Source of the DNA: Halomonas getboli
Lineage (GTDB): Bacteria > Pseudomonadota > Gammaproteobacteria > Pseudomonadales > Halomonadaceae
Direction: 5' to 3'
Assembly (NCBI RefSeq): GCF_023094245.1
Contig: NZ_JALMEW010000003.1
Coordinates: forward strand, 1 to 64,000
DNA length: 64,000 bases
The position numbers and the translations under genes are program-made. The notes under the pieces are model-generated. The model saw nothing but the letters and a program-made list of their open reading frames with translations, had not been told where the DNA came from and did no database searches. Every line of letters starts with the position of its first letter. Position 1 is the first letter of the stretch. Positions 46,048 through 55,330 of the stretch are shown here, piece by piece.

Positions 46048-48243
46048 ATGGAAGCTTCCGTGCCCGCCGAGCTGCTGGCCTGCCAGGAGCGTCTGACCGA
46101 ACGCCGCTGGCGGGGCCTGGTATGGCTGACCGGCGACATCGAGAGCGTCCGCGAACGCGGACTGGCACTCTGGCACGCCCTGGACGTGACGGCGCCGCTG
46201 TGGGTCGGCCCCGAGCCGCCCGAAGGCATCGCTGCCGAGACCTGGCTGCCCGCCGCCAAGGCGCGTACCCGGCTCGGCGGCGAGCACGACCTGATCGTCT
46301 TCGACGCGCTGTCGCCCGGCGCCGGCTTCGACCCCGACGCCTTCGGCGCGCTCTCCGGCACCCTGCGCGCCGGCGGGCTACTGGTGCTGCTGACGCCCGC
46401 CGACTGGGGCGTGCGCCCCGACGCCGACTACGCCCGGCTCGCCGCCCACCCGCATGCGGCCGAGGCGCTCTCGGCGCACTATCTGGCGCGGCAGGCCCGC
46501 CTGCTGGAGGCGTCGCCGCGGACGATCCGCTGGCCCGCCGAGGGCGCGCCGACGCTGCCCGACTGGCCCGAGGCCGCGGCGCCGGCCCCGATACCCGACG
46601 ATGGCGACTGCCTGACCGCCGATCAGGCCGAGGCGGTGTCGCGGCTGGTCAAGCTGCGCCGGCGCCGGCCGCTGGTGCTCACCGCCGACCGCGGCCGCGG
46701 CAAGACCGCCGCCCTCGGCATCGCCTGTGCCCGGCTGCTGGCGAAGGCACAGCAAGACGGCGGCGCGTTGGAGATCCTCGTCACCGCGCCGCGCCCCGCG
46801 GCGGTGGCGGGGCTGTTCGAGCGGCTCGCCGCGCTGCGTCCCGAGGGCCGGCGCCAGGGGCATCGCTTCGCGGATGCCGGCGGGCGCGTCGTGTTTCTGG
46901 CGCCGGACGAACTCAGCGCCCGGGTCGAGCGCGGGGAAGCCGGCGGCGCCGGCACCTGGCTGCTGGTCGACGAGGCCGCGGCGATTCCCGCCGGGCTGCT
47001 CGGCCAGTGGTTGGAAGCCTTCCCGCGCATCGCCTTCGCCACCACCGTGCACGGCTACGAGGGCGCCGGGCGCGGCTTCGCGCTGCGCTTCCGTGCGCGG
47101 CTGGAGCGCCTGACGCCGGAGTGGCGCGAGTTCCACTTGTCCGCGCCGATCCGCTGGGCCGAGGACGACCCGCTGGAGGCGCTGACCTCAAGGCTGCTGA
47201 TGCTCGACGCCGAGCCGGTCGCGCCCCATGACGCCGCCTCGGCGACGTCGGTCGACTGGCGGGTCGAGTCGTTGGATGCGCTGGCCCGTGACGAGCCGCG
47301 CCTGCGGGCGCTGTTCGGCCTGCTGGTGCAGGCCCACTACCGCACCACGCCGAGCGATCTGCGTCATCTGCTGGACGGCCCCGACACACGGCTCGCCACC
47401 CTGGGCGATGCCGCCGGTCCCGCGGCCGTAGCGGTGATGGCCGACGAGGGCGGCTTCGGTGCTGACTTGGCCGAGCGGGTGGCGCGAGGCGAGCGCCGGC
47501 CCCGCGGTCACCTGATGGCCCAGTCGCTGGCCGCCCACGCCGGCTCGCGGGAGGCGCTGACCGGCCGCCTGCGCCGGGTGCTGCGCATCGCCGTGCATCC
47601 CGCCGCGCGTCGCCGCGGGCTGGGGCGCGAACTGCTGGCGCGGGAGCGCGAGGCGGCCCGCGAGGCCGGTATCGAATTGCTGGGGGCGAGCTTCGGCGCC
47701 GAGCCGGGCCTGCTGGCCTTCTGGCGCGCCCAGGGCTTTCGCACGGTGCGCCTCGGCCTGACCCGGGAGGCGGCCACCGGCGAGCACGCGGTGATGGTGG
47801 TGGCGCCGGCGGGCGAGGGCGGCGAGGCACTGGCCGAACGGCTGGCGGGCCGCTTCCAGGCGCTGCTGCCGTCGCTGCTGGCCTTCGAGCTCAAGGCGCT
47901 CGATCCCGCGGTGGCGCTGGCGCTGCTGGCCGAGGGCGAACCCCGGCCGCTCGACGCCGCCGCGTGCCGCGACCTGGAGGACGTGGCCCACGGCCATCGC
48001 GAGCCGGCGCTGGCGCGGCCCGCGCTGCAGGCGCTGATCGTTCGGGCTGCTCGGCAGGAGGGCGGCGAGACGGACGCTGATCTGGCGGCGCTGGCCGCCT
48101 GGGCCTTCCAGGGCCGCGACACGGCCTGGCTGGCCGCGCGGCTGGGACTCTCCGGTGGCCGGGAAGTGGACGCCTGGCGCCGCGACAAGGTGGCGCGCCT
48201 GCTGGCCGGGCCGGCGCTTTCCTCGGGCCCGGGCGAGGGGTAG
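46048..48243 (+). CDS. tmcA: tRNA(Met) cytidine acetyltransferase
   Basis: This 731-residue enzyme acetylates the wobble C34 of elongator tRNA-Met with acetyl-CoA and ATP. It has an N-terminal DUF1726-like part, a helicase-like module with the P-loop LTADRGRGKTAALG (about 211-224) and LLVDEAAAIP, and a GNAT domain (about 450-600; LRIAVHPAARRRGLGRELL). A C-terminal tRNA-binding tail follows. GAGAGAG lies upstream of the ATG. The order of domains matches E. coli TmcA. Confidence 0.95.
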   Translation: MEASVPAELLACQERLTERRWRGLVWLTGDIESVRERGLALWHALDVTAPLWVGPEPPEGIAAETWLPAAKARTRLGGEHDLIVFDALSPGAGFDPDAFGALSGTLRAGGLLVLLTPADWGVRPDADYARLAAHPHAAEALSAHYLARQARLLEASPRTIRWPAEGAPTLPDWPEAAAPAPIPDDGDCLTADQAEAVSRLVKLRRRRPLVLTADRGRGKTAALGIACARLLAKAQQDGGALEILVTAPRPAAVAGLFERLAALRPEGRRQGHRFADAGGRVVFLAPDELSARVERGEAGGAGTWLLVDEAAAIPAGLLGQWLEAFPRIAFATTVHGYEGAGRGFALRFRARLERLTPEWREFHLSAPIRWAEDDPLEALTSRLLMLDAEPVAPHDAASATSVDWRVESLDALARDEPRLRALFGLLVQAHYRTTPSDLRHLLDGPDTRLATLGDAAGPAAVAVMADEGGFGADLAERVARGERRPRGHLMAQSLAAHAGSREALTGRLRRVLRIAVHPAARRRGLGRELLAREREAAREAGIELLGASFGAEPGLLAFWRAQGFRTVRLGLTREAATGEHAVMVVAPAGEGGEALAERLAGRFQALLPSLLAFELKALDPAVALALLAEGEPRPLDAAACRDLEDVAHGHREPALARPALQALIVRAARQEGGETDADLAALAAWAFQGRDTAWLAARLGLSGGREVDAWRRDKVARLLAGPALSSGPGEG

Positions 48244-48275
48244 AGTGCCCGGGTCATCCGCGATACAGAAGCATC

Positions 48276-49742
48276 ATGAACGCACATCTCGAGCAGCTTT
48301 CGCCGTCGCCCCTGTGGCGCCACTTCCGCACCCTGTGCAACACGCCGCGCCCCTCCGGGCACGAGGCCGCCCTGGTGGCCCTCCTCGAGGCCTGGGCCGA
48401 CGAGCGCGGCCTGGCTCACGACCGCGACGCCTACGGCAACCTGCGGCTGCGCAAGCCGGCCAGCCCCGGCCATGAAGGCGCGCCGGGCATCGTGCTGCAG
48501 GGCCATCTGGACATGGTGGCCCAGGCCAATGCCGAGCATCCCCACGACTTCACCCGCGACCCGCTCGACACCTACGTCGAGGATGGCTGGCTGCACGCCC
48601 GCCACACCACCTTGGGTGCCGACAACGGCCTCGGCGTGGCGGCGGCGCTGGCGGTGCTCGAGGACGAGACCCTGACTCACGGCCCGCTGGAGGCGCTGTT
48701 CACCCTCGAGGAAGAATCCTCCATGGGCGGGGCGCTGAACCTGGCCGAGGGCTGGCTGGAGGGCCGGCTGCTGCTCAATCTGGACTCCGAGGATCGCGGC
48801 CAGGTCTACATCGGCTGCGCCGGCGGGGCCGATGTGGTGGTCGACGCCCAGCTGCCGACCTCGTCGCTGCGCGACGAGGAAGTCGCGCTGCGGCTCTCGC
48901 TCACCGGCCTGCGCGGCGGCCACTCCGGCATCGACATCGACAAGGGCCGCGGCAACGCCAATCGCCTGCTGGTGCGGGTGCTGCGCGACCTCGAGTCGCT
49001 CGATGCGCGGCTGGTCGACTATCGCGGCGGCACCCTGCGCAACGCCCTGCCGCGGGAGGCCTTCGCCACCCTGGCGCTGCCGGCCGACGCCGTCGAGGCC
49101 GCCCGCGAGCGGCTGCCGGGCCTGGAGGCCACGCTGCGCGACGAGCTGGCTGGCGCCGACGACGGCCTGGCGCTGGCGATCGAGCGTGTGCCGGCCCCCG
49201 AGGGCGAGGCGCTCAGCCGCGATGCCAGCCGGCTGCTGGTGGCCGCGCTTCACGCCGCGCCCTGCGGCGTCGAGCGCATGAGCGTGGCCGTGCCCGGGGT
49301 GGTCGAGACCTCCAACAATCTGGGCGTGGTGTCGCTGGAGGCGGGGCGCTTCCATCTCTGCGCCCTGGTGCGCTCGCTGCGCGACAGCGCGGTCGAGGAC
49401 CTGGCCGATCGCTTCCGCGCGCTGTTCGACCTGATCGGCGCCCGCACCCGGGTCGAGAACGCCTATCCGGGCTGGACGCCGGACCCCGAGAGTCCGCTGC
49501 TGGCCCGCTTCCGCGCGCTGCACGCCGCACGGCTGGGCGTCGATCCCGAGGTCAAGGTGATCCATGCCGGCCTCGAGTGCGGCATCCTGGGTGCCAAGTA
49601 TCCGGACATGTCGATGATTTCCTTCGGCCCGCTGATTCGCGGCGCCCACTCGCCGGACGAGCGGGTCGAGCTGGCCTCGGTGGAGGAGTTCTGGGGGCTG
49701 CTCAAGTCCCTGATCGAGGATCTGGCGGCGGAGACCGCCTGA
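48276..49742 (+). CDS. pepD: Aminoacyl-histidine dipeptidase (PepD)
   Basis: This 488-residue M20-family metallopeptidase cleaves Xaa-His and other dipeptides in the cytosol. Zinc ligands and catalytic acids are visible: LQGHLDMV, TTLGADNGLGVA, LFTLEEESSMGGA, LLNLDSEDRG, and the C-terminal IHAGLECG with the last His/Glu. Length and order match E. coli PepD. Its 3' end overlaps a small minus-strand gene by 41 bases. Confidence 0.96.
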   Translation: MNAHLEQLSPSPLWRHFRTLCNTPRPSGHEAALVALLEAWADERGLAHDRDAYGNLRLRKPASPGHEGAPGIVLQGHLDMVAQANAEHPHDFTRDPLDTYVEDGWLHARHTTLGADNGLGVAAALAVLEDETLTHGPLEALFTLEEESSMGGALNLAEGWLEGRLLLNLDSEDRGQVYIGCAGGADVVVDAQLPTSSLRDEEVALRLSLTGLRGGHSGIDIDKGRGNANRLLVRVLRDLESLDARLVDYRGGTLRNALPREAFATLALPADAVEAARERLPGLEATLRDELAGADDGLALAIERVPAPEGEALSRDASRLLVAALHAAPCGVERMSVAVPGVVETSNNLGVVSLEAGRFHLCALVRSLRDSAVEDLADRFRALFDLIGARTRVENAYPGWTPDPESPLLARFRALHAARLGVDPEVKVIHAGLECGILGAKYPDMSMISFGPLIRGAHSPDERVELASVEEFWGLLKSLIEDLAAETA

Positions 49743-50046
49743 GAGGCGAACGGGGTCGGCGTCGATGGTGCTCCAGCTCGATCCGCGGCTCGACAATGAT
49801 CAGCGGCGCGTCGTCGCGCCGTTCGGGTTCGGCGTCCCGGGAATGGGAGCGATAGGAACGGGTGCGATAGCGCCCCGGTGCCTCCCGATCGTCCGGGCCG
49901 TTGCCGTAGTGTACCGGGCCGTGCTGATGCGCGTCGCCGGTGCCGTAGATCACGGGCCCGTGGCGGATGTCGTCCGCCATGGCTGGCGTCGGCAGTGTGA
50001 ACGGCAGCAGGAGCGAGACGAGCAGGGCGGTCGTCGAGCGGCGCAT
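49702..50046 (-). CDS. Small exported hypothetical protein
   Basis: This 114-residue protein has a signal peptide (MRRSTTALLVSLLLPFTLPTPAMA) and a His/Arg/Pro-rich, probably disordered mature part with RHGPVIYGTGDAHQHGPVHYGNG repeats. GAGGAG lies seven bases before the ATG, which argues that it is real. The last 13 codons run antisense to pepD. No family is recognised. Confidence 0.65.
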   Translation of the reverse strand: MRRSTTALLVSLLLPFTLPTPAMADDIRHGPVIYGTGDAHQHGPVHYGNGPDDREAPGRYRTRSYRSHSRDAEPERRDDAPLIIVEPRIELEHHRRRPRSPLRRSPPPDPRSGT

Positions 50047-50150
50047 CGAGAGGCTCCTCGGCGGGCGAGCGATGTTCCCAGTATAGTGACGGCGATATCG
50101 CCGCGCGGGAGCGTGCGGCGTTTGCGACGGGCGTGATCAGGGAGGGCAGC

Positions 50151-51572
50151 ATGCTCGATGAGATGGCGGGAACCGGCGGTGGCGTGATGATCGCCCTCGG
50201 CGCGCTGGCGCTGCTGGCGGTGGGCTGGGGGCTGGCCCAGCGGCGCCGGCTGGCCGAAACGCGCCGCGAGCGGGATGAGTCGTACCGCGAGCTGTCCGAG
50301 ACGCGCGACGAACTGGCCGAGCGCCGGGATACCGCCGCGCGGCTGGAGCAGGAGCTGACCCAGAGCGACGCCCAGCTCGATGGCTGCCGCGAGCGTCTCG
50401 AAAGCCTCGAGGCGGCGCTCGCCGAGGCCCGCGACCGGCTGGGCGAACAGCGCGAGCGCTCGGCCCGGCTGGAGGCGGAGCGCGAGCAGACGGCGCTGCG
50501 CCATCGCGAGCAGCTGGCGCTGCTGGAGGAGGCCCGGGAGCGGCTCAAGGACGAGTTCCACCAGCTCGCCGGCCGGGTCTTCGAGGAGCGCCAGCAGGCC
50601 TACAGCGCCCAGAGCCGCGAAAGCCTGGAGGCCTTGCTTCAGCCGTTCCGCGAGCAGGTCGAGCAGTTCCGCCAGCGGGTGGAGACGCTGCACGGCCAGG
50701 AGCAGCGCGAGCGCGGCTCGCTCAAGGCCCAGCTCGATCAGCTGGCCGGGCTCAACGCCCGGCTCGGCGACGAGGCGGCCACCCTCGCCCGGGCGCTCAA
50801 GGGCGATCAGAAGGCCCAGGGCAACTGGGGCGAGCTGATCCTCGAGACGGTGCTGGAGCGCAGCGGCCTGCGCCGCGACGTCGAATACCGCCGCGAGGTG
50901 TCGATCGACGGCGAGGCCGGCCGGCAGCGCCCCGATGCCGTGATCTACCTGCCCGAGTCGCGCCACCTGATCGTCGATGCCAAGGTCTCGCTGGTGGCCT
51001 GGAACCGGGTGGTCAACGCCGAGGACGAGGCCGAGCGCGAGGCGGCCATGGGCGATCATCTGCGCTCGCTGCGCGCCCACGTGCGTGGGCTCGCAGTCAA
51101 GGACTATCCCGCCTTGCCGGGCCTGCACTCGCCGGACTTCGTGTTCCTGTTCGTGGCGGTGGAGCCGGCCTTCGCGGCGGCCTTCGAGCGCGACCCGACG
51201 CTGTTCCAGGAGGCCTTCGACCGTCAGGTGGTGATGGTCACGCCGACCACGCTGCTGGCCAGCCTGCGCACCGTGGCCGGGCTGTGGAGCCTGGAGCGCC
51301 AGAACGAGAACGCGCGGCTGATCGGCGAACGCGCCGAGCGGCTGCTGACCAAGTTCTCCGGGCTGGTGGAGAGTCTGCAGGAGGTGGGGCGCCACCTGGA
51401 GCGCGCCGGCGACAGCCATCGTCGCGCGGTCAACCGGCTCTCCGAGGGGCAGGGCAGCCTGGTGGCCCAGGCCCGCGAGCTGGAGCGGCTGGGCGTGCGC
51501 ATGAAGAAGCCGCTGCCCGACGAGCTGGTGCGCGCCGCCGAGGGCGAGGCGTCGGGCGACGAGCCTTCCTGA
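50151..51572 (+). CDS. rmuC: DNA recombination protein RmuC
   Basis: This 473-residue protein has one N-terminal transmembrane segment (about 8-25) and a long coiled coil (about 30-215). The RmuC domain is a PD-(D/E)XK-like nuclease fold: GNWGELILETVLERSGLRRDVEY, RPDAVIYLPESRHLIVDAKVSL (Asp...Asp-Ala-Lys). RmuC limits inverted-repeat recombination and has been linked to phage defence. GGGAGG precedes the ATG at 50151. Confidence 0.94.
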   Translation: MLDEMAGTGGGVMIALGALALLAVGWGLAQRRRLAETRRERDESYRELSETRDELAERRDTAARLEQELTQSDAQLDGCRERLESLEAALAEARDRLGEQRERSARLEAEREQTALRHREQLALLEEARERLKDEFHQLAGRVFEERQQAYSAQSRESLEALLQPFREQVEQFRQRVETLHGQEQRERGSLKAQLDQLAGLNARLGDEAATLARALKGDQKAQGNWGELILETVLERSGLRRDVEYRREVSIDGEAGRQRPDAVIYLPESRHLIVDAKVSLVAWNRVVNAEDEAEREAAMGDHLRSLRAHVRGLAVKDYPALPGLHSPDFVFLFVAVEPAFAAAFERDPTLFQEAFDRQVVMVTPTTLLASLRTVAGLWSLERQNENARLIGERAERLLTKFSGLVESLQEVGRHLERAGDSHRRAVNRLSEGQGSLVAQARELERLGVRMKKPLPDELVRAAEGEASGDEPS

Positions 51573-51590
51573 TCATTTCCTGACCAACGA

Positions 51591-51618
51591 AAGACGCCGC
51601 CCCATGGGGCGGCGTCTT
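51591..51618. terminator. Bidirectional terminator between rmuC and dps
   Basis: A 13-bp perfect stem AAGACGCCGCCCC around AT lies between the two convergent genes. Confidence 0.75.
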
Positions 51619-51642
51619 CTTGTGAGGAGGCTCTAGGCGTGC

Positions 51643-52116
51643 TCAAGCGAGGTAGGCGTTGAGCATCCAGACGGTCTTTTCCTGCTCGCGGATGTAGTCG
51701 CCGACCTGGGCGGCGGTGCCCTCGTCGTCGGCGTCGGAGGCCAGGGACAGGATCTCGCGCTGCAGCTCGAGCATCTGCTGGTAGCCCTGAAGCACGCCGC
51801 GTACGCAGGACTGGCCGTCGTGCACGTCCTTGTCTTCCTCGATGCTGGCGATCTTGAAGTAGTCGCTGTAGGCGTGCACCGGGGTGTGGCCCAGGGTCAG
51901 GATGCGCTCGGCGACCTCGTCGACCTTGGTCAGCAGATCGGTGTAGAGCTCCTCGAACTTCTCGTGCAGCTGGAAGAACTGCTGACCCTTCACGTTCCAG
52001 TGATAGCCGCGCACGTTCATGTAGAAGATCTGGTAGTTGGCCAGCAGGACGTTGAGCCGCTCGGCGAGCTGGCTGGCGCTGCCTTCATGCAGACCGATGC
52101 TGTTGGTGTCGCTCAT
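51643..52116 (-). CDS. dps: DNA starvation/stationary-phase protection protein Dps
   Basis: This 157-residue ferritin-like protein forms dodecamers that oxidise and store iron and protect DNA. The inter-subunit ferroxidase residues are in YHWNVKGQQFFQLHEKFEELY and TKVDEVAERILTLG. AAGGAGG lies before the ATG. No Lys-rich DNA-binding tail is seen at the N-terminus (MSDTNSIGL...), so DNA binding may be weak. Confidence 0.95.
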   Translation of the reverse strand: MSDTNSIGLHEGSASQLAERLNVLLANYQIFYMNVRGYHWNVKGQQFFQLHEKFEELYTDLLTKVDEVAERILTLGHTPVHAYSDYFKIASIEEDKDVHDGQSCVRGVLQGYQQMLELQREILSLASDADDEGTAAQVGDYIREQEKTVWMLNAYLA

Positions 52117-52299
52117 GTAGATGCCTCCTTGATCTCTTTACTGCCGGTGTATGCCAGCAGTGTACGTGAGCAGAGCATGGGGGATAAGCTAATTTACTGC
52201 ATCGCCATCATAGCCCTGTTCCATGACATCGTGGCGTCGTCGGCGGCTTTCAAGGGGGAGGCGCTGCTAGACTCCAGGCAGGTCGAGGAGAATTCGCTC

Positions 52300-52818
52300 A
52301 TGTGGCGTCCACTGGGAATCATCCTGTTCGCGGGGCTGGCCGGCTGTCAGGCGCTGCCGTCGCAGCTGCCGGTGGCCGAGCCGCCGCCCGCCGAGGCGTG
52401 CCACTGGCCGCGCGGCGACGACGTGCCGCCGATCACCCTGGCCGGTGCGGTGGCGGCGATGGAGGACGACGACTTTCTGATCCGCCACACCGAGACGACG
52501 CTGGGGCTGGTCAGCGCCGAGCGCTCCCGGCGCACCTTCTACCACGGTGCCCCCGAGCCTGACATCTTCCTGCTGGGGGCCTCGGGCGGCCACGGCGTGC
52601 TGTTCGGCGGCGGCGTGGGCTTCGGCCTGCGCGACGACGAGGCCACCGAGATCGAGCGGGTCTCGGTGGTGGTCGGCGAGCAGACGGTGCGGGTGACCCG
52701 GGACCTTCGCCTGTTCGACTGGCGGGGCGAGCAGCGCCGGTCGCGTACCGCCAGCGACGATACCTTCTGCCGCGAGCTGCACGAGGCGATGCGCCGTCAC
52801 TCGGGGGAAACCTCATGA
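52300..52818 (+). CDS. Hypothetical lipoprotein
   Basis: This 172-residue protein starts MWRPLGIILFAGLAGCQ with lipobox LAGC and has GAGGAG upstream. The mature part includes a Gly-rich stretch (GASGGHGVLFGGGVGFGL) and paired Cys (EACHWP, DTFCREL). No family is recognised. Its stop overlaps the next lipoprotein gene (ATGA), suggesting that the two products work together in the envelope. Confidence 0.75.
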   Translation: MWRPLGIILFAGLAGCQALPSQLPVAEPPPAEACHWPRGDDVPPITLAGAVAAMEDDDFLIRHTETTLGLVSAERSRRTFYHGAPEPDIFLLGASGGHGVLFGGGVGFGLRDDEATEIERVSVVVGEQTVRVTRDLRLFDWRGEQRRSRTASDDTFCRELHEAMRRHSGETS

Positions 52819-53192
52819 GACGTCCGGGCGTGATACGGAATGCGCTGCTGGCGCTGTGGCTGGGGGCGGGCCTGGGAGGGTGCGCGACGACGCCGTCGCC
52901 GGCCTTACCGGCTACCCGCACGGTCTCGGTGGCGCCGGCCACGGTGCTGGAGGCGTCGCTGTCGATGCTGATGGAGCGCGGGTACGTGATTCTCCACGCC
53001 GACGCCGAGCTGGGGCGCCTGGAGGCGGTGATCGCCCGCTGGCCCGGCTATCGCCTGCGGCTGGAGATCGAGACGAACGGCGGCGGTGAAGACAGCCGGC
53101 TGGCGATGACCGCCTGGCGCGGCGGCCAGCCGCTGCCGCCTTCACTGGTCGAGCCGCTGCTGACGGAGCTGAACGCTCGTCTGGCTCGCTAG
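52815..53192 (+). CDS. Hypothetical lipoprotein
   Basis: This 125-residue protein starts MRRPGVIRNALLALWLGAGLGGC with a lipobox-like GGC. The mature domain (VSVAPATVLEASLSMLMERGYVILHADAELGRLEAVI) looks like a small alpha/beta fold. No family is recognised. It is translationally coupled to the upstream lipoprotein gene. Confidence 0.75.
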   Translation: MRRPGVIRNALLALWLGAGLGGCATTPSPALPATRTVSVAPATVLEASLSMLMERGYVILHADAELGRLEAVIARWPGYRLRLEIETNGGGEDSRLAMTAWRGGQPLPPSLVEPLLTELNARLAR

Positions 53193-53202
53193 GCGTGTGG
53201 CC

Positions 53203-53634
53203 TTACGAGCCGCGCAGTTCGTCGATGCCATCGACGATCGCCAGCAGGCGGTCACGCATCGCCGCCAGGCCGTCGAGATCGTAGGGTTCGGCCTGGCCCT
53301 GCCCCCATACCGGTCCCGGCCAGGCGTCGTCGCCCTCGCGGCGCAGCACCACGTGCAGGTGCAGCTGCGGCACCAGGTTGCCGAGGGTGGCGATGTTGAG
53401 CTTGTCGCCGCCGAGAGTCTCCTTGAGGGCGCGACCGAGCAGGCTGGCCTCGCGCCACAGCTGCTGCTGATCGTTCTCGCTCAGGTCGAACACCTCGACC
53501 GCGCCGGGATGGCGCGGAATCAGCACCAGCCAGGGGTAGCGGGTGTCGTCCATCAGCCGCAGCTGGCACAGCGGCAGCTCGGTGACCGGGTGGGTGTCCT
53601 CGATCAGGCGGGGATCCAGCGTGACGTCCGTCAT
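53203..53634 (-). CDS. HIT domain protein
   Basis: This 143-residue histidine-triad protein has PWLVLIPR, FDLSENDQQQLWREA, KLNIATLGNLVPQLHLHVVLR and WPGPVWG. In the triad H-x-H-x-H the first His is Gln (QLHLHVV), as in a subgroup of HIT proteins. It is likely to hydrolyse nucleoside phosphate adducts, with substrate unknown. The start at 53634 has AGGAG five bases before it. It converges with the lipoprotein pair. Confidence 0.88.
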   Translation of the reverse strand: MTDVTLDPRLIEDTHPVTELPLCQLRLMDDTRYPWLVLIPRHPGAVEVFDLSENDQQQLWREASLLGRALKETLGGDKLNIATLGNLVPQLHLHVVLRREGDDAWPGPVWGQGQAEPYDLDGLAAMRDRLLAIVDGIDELRGS

Positions 53635-53736
53635 GGGGGCTCCTGGTGGCATCCTGGGGGCGTGAAGGCGCTATGATGGCACAGCGCGGCGCCCGGCGAT
53701 GCCCCGGGCGCGTCACCGACCGGAAAGGATGCCATC

Positions 53737-54483
53737 ATGACGCCATTCGAGCTCCTGGCCCTGTTCGCCATCGGCGGGCTGGCCGGCTTCATCAACGTGC
53801 TGTCGGCGGGGGGCTCGATGCTGACCCTGCCGCTGTTGATCTTCCTGGGGCTGCCGCCCCAGGCCGCCAACGGCACCAACCGGGTGTCGGTCGCCCTGCA
53901 GAGCGTGTCGGCGGTGGCCAACTTCTTCCGCGCCGGCGCCCATCACCTGGGCCTGAGCCTGCGCCTGGCGGTGCCGGCGATGCTCGGCGCGCTGCTCGGG
54001 GCGCGGCTGGCGCTGGACGTGAGCGATGCCCTGTTCGAGACCGTGCTGGTGGTGGTGATGGCGCTGTCGGCGCTGCTGATGCTGCTGCCGCAGCCGACGC
54101 TCGAGACCCGGCCGCTGACGCCGGAGCGGCTGACGCCGGCGGTCTATCTGGCGATGTTCGCCATCGGCCTCTACGGCGGCTTCATCCAGGTCGGGGTGGG
54201 CATCCTGTTCATCGTGGTGCTCTACCGCCTGCTGAAGATCGACCTGGCCCAGGTCAACGTCTTCAAGGTGCTGATCGTGCTGGTCTACACCCTGCCGGCG
54301 CTGGCCATGTTCGTCTATGACGGCCAGGTGCGCTGGGGCTACGGCCTGGCGCTGGCCGCCGGCAGCATGACCGGCGCCTGGCTGGCGGTGAAGGTCAACA
54401 TGAGCCCCCGCGGGGCGCTATGGGTGAAGTGGCTGACCGTGGCGGTGATCGTGGCGATCATGCTGCGGCTGCTGTTGACCTGA
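53737..54483 (+). CDS. TauE/SafE family sulfite exporter-like permease
   Basis: This 248-residue membrane protein has about seven to eight transmembrane segments and the TauE/SafE signatures GGLAGFINVLSAGGSMLTLPLL, GTNRVSVALQS and the second-half GLYGGFIQVGVGILF. Family members export sulfite, sulfoacetate or other anions; the substrate is not deducible. GGAAAGGA lies upstream of the ATG. It is divergent from the HIT gene. Confidence 0.9.
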   Translation: MTPFELLALFAIGGLAGFINVLSAGGSMLTLPLLIFLGLPPQAANGTNRVSVALQSVSAVANFFRAGAHHLGLSLRLAVPAMLGALLGARLALDVSDALFETVLVVVMALSALLMLLPQPTLETRPLTPERLTPAVYLAMFAIGLYGGFIQVGVGILFIVVLYRLLKIDLAQVNVFKVLIVLVYTLPALAMFVYDGQVRWGYGLALAAGSMTGAWLAVKVNMSPRGALWVKWLTVAVIVAIMLRLLLT

Positions 54484-54563
54484 CGGGGGCTGGCTCAACG
54501 CACGGGGTTTGCTAGATTGAATCGGCACAGGCTGTTCCGATGACTTACCCCAAAGGAGCTAAC

Positions 54564-54695
54564 ATGAAACGGACCCTTCTGCTGACGATCGCCGCCCTCT
54601 TCACCCTGTCCCTGCTCGCCGGCTGCAACACCGTGCGCGGCGTGGGTCAGGATATCGAGGAGGGCGGCGAGGCCATCCAGCAGTCCTCGTCGTAA
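54564..54695 (+). CDS. Entericidin A/B-like small lipoprotein
   Basis: This 43-residue protein starts MKRTLLLTIAALFTLSLLAGC with lipobox LAGC; the mature peptide is NTVRGVGQDIEEGGEAIQQ plus three Ser. Gly-Val-Gly-Gln-Asp-Ile and Gly-Glu-Ala-Ile-Gln are typical of entericidin-family lipoproteins. AAAGGAG is six bases before the ATG. Entericidins act in the membrane under stress; the role of this one is inferred only. Confidence 0.88.
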   Translation: MKRTLLLTIAALFTLSLLAGCNTVRGVGQDIEEGGEAIQQSSS

Positions 54696-54707
54696 GACGC
54701 CAGGACC

Positions 54708-55211
54708 TCAGCCGGCGCCGTGCTCGACCTGGGCACGGCGCTCCTCTTCCTCGGCCTGCTTGCGCCGCTGCTTGCGCATCTCGGCCTTCTCGAAGCGCAG
54801 TCTCTGGGTATCGGTCTCGAGGGCCAGCGCCGGCACTCGGGCCGGCTTGCCGTGCTCGTCTACCGCCACCATGGTCAGGTAGCAGCTGTTGGTGTGGCGG
54901 ATCAGCTTGTTCTGGATGTCCTCGGCGACCACCTTGATGCCGATCTCCATGGAGGAGCGCCCCACGTGATTGACGCTGGCCAGGAAGGTCACCAGTTCGC
55001 CGACGTGGATCGGCTGCTTGAACAGCACCTGGTCCACCGACAGGGTCACCACGTAGTGGCCGGAGAAGCGGCTGGCACAGGCGTAGGCCACCTCGTCGAG
55101 CTTCTTGAGGATGGCGCCGCCGTGCACCTTGCCGCTGAAGTTGGCCATGTCGGGGGTCATCAGCACGGTCATGGTCAGCTCGTGCTGGCCGGAAAGGGCG
55201 TGTTCGTCCAT
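54708..55211 (-). CDS. Acyl-CoA thioesterase (hotdog fold)
   Basis: This 167-residue single-hotdog thioesterase resembles the YciA/YkhA group: MTVLMTPDMANFSGKVHGGAILKKLDEVAYACASRFSGH, with the catalytic Asp in the LDEVA helix, then VTLSVDQVLFKQPIHVGE and a Lys/Arg/Glu-rich tail (KAEMRKQRRKQAEEEERR). It hydrolyses acyl-CoA in the cytosol. The start at 55211 has AAGGA about ten bases upstream. Its stop faces the entericidin-like gene. Confidence 0.9.
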   Translation of the reverse strand: MDEHALSGQHELTMTVLMTPDMANFSGKVHGGAILKKLDEVAYACASRFSGHYVVTLSVDQVLFKQPIHVGELVTFLASVNHVGRSSMEIGIKVVAEDIQNKLIRHTNSCYLTMVAVDEHGKPARVPALALETDTQRLRFEKAEMRKQRRKQAEEEERRAQVEHGAG

Positions 55212-55330
55212 CGAGAGGGGATCCTTGGGGCTATTGTCCCCACAGCATAACGCCTTGCCCCCGCCATGGGGACAAGGCGTCGATGGTGATATGGGGCGAC
55301 CGGTCCCCGGCGCCCTTCTTCCTGCCAGGT

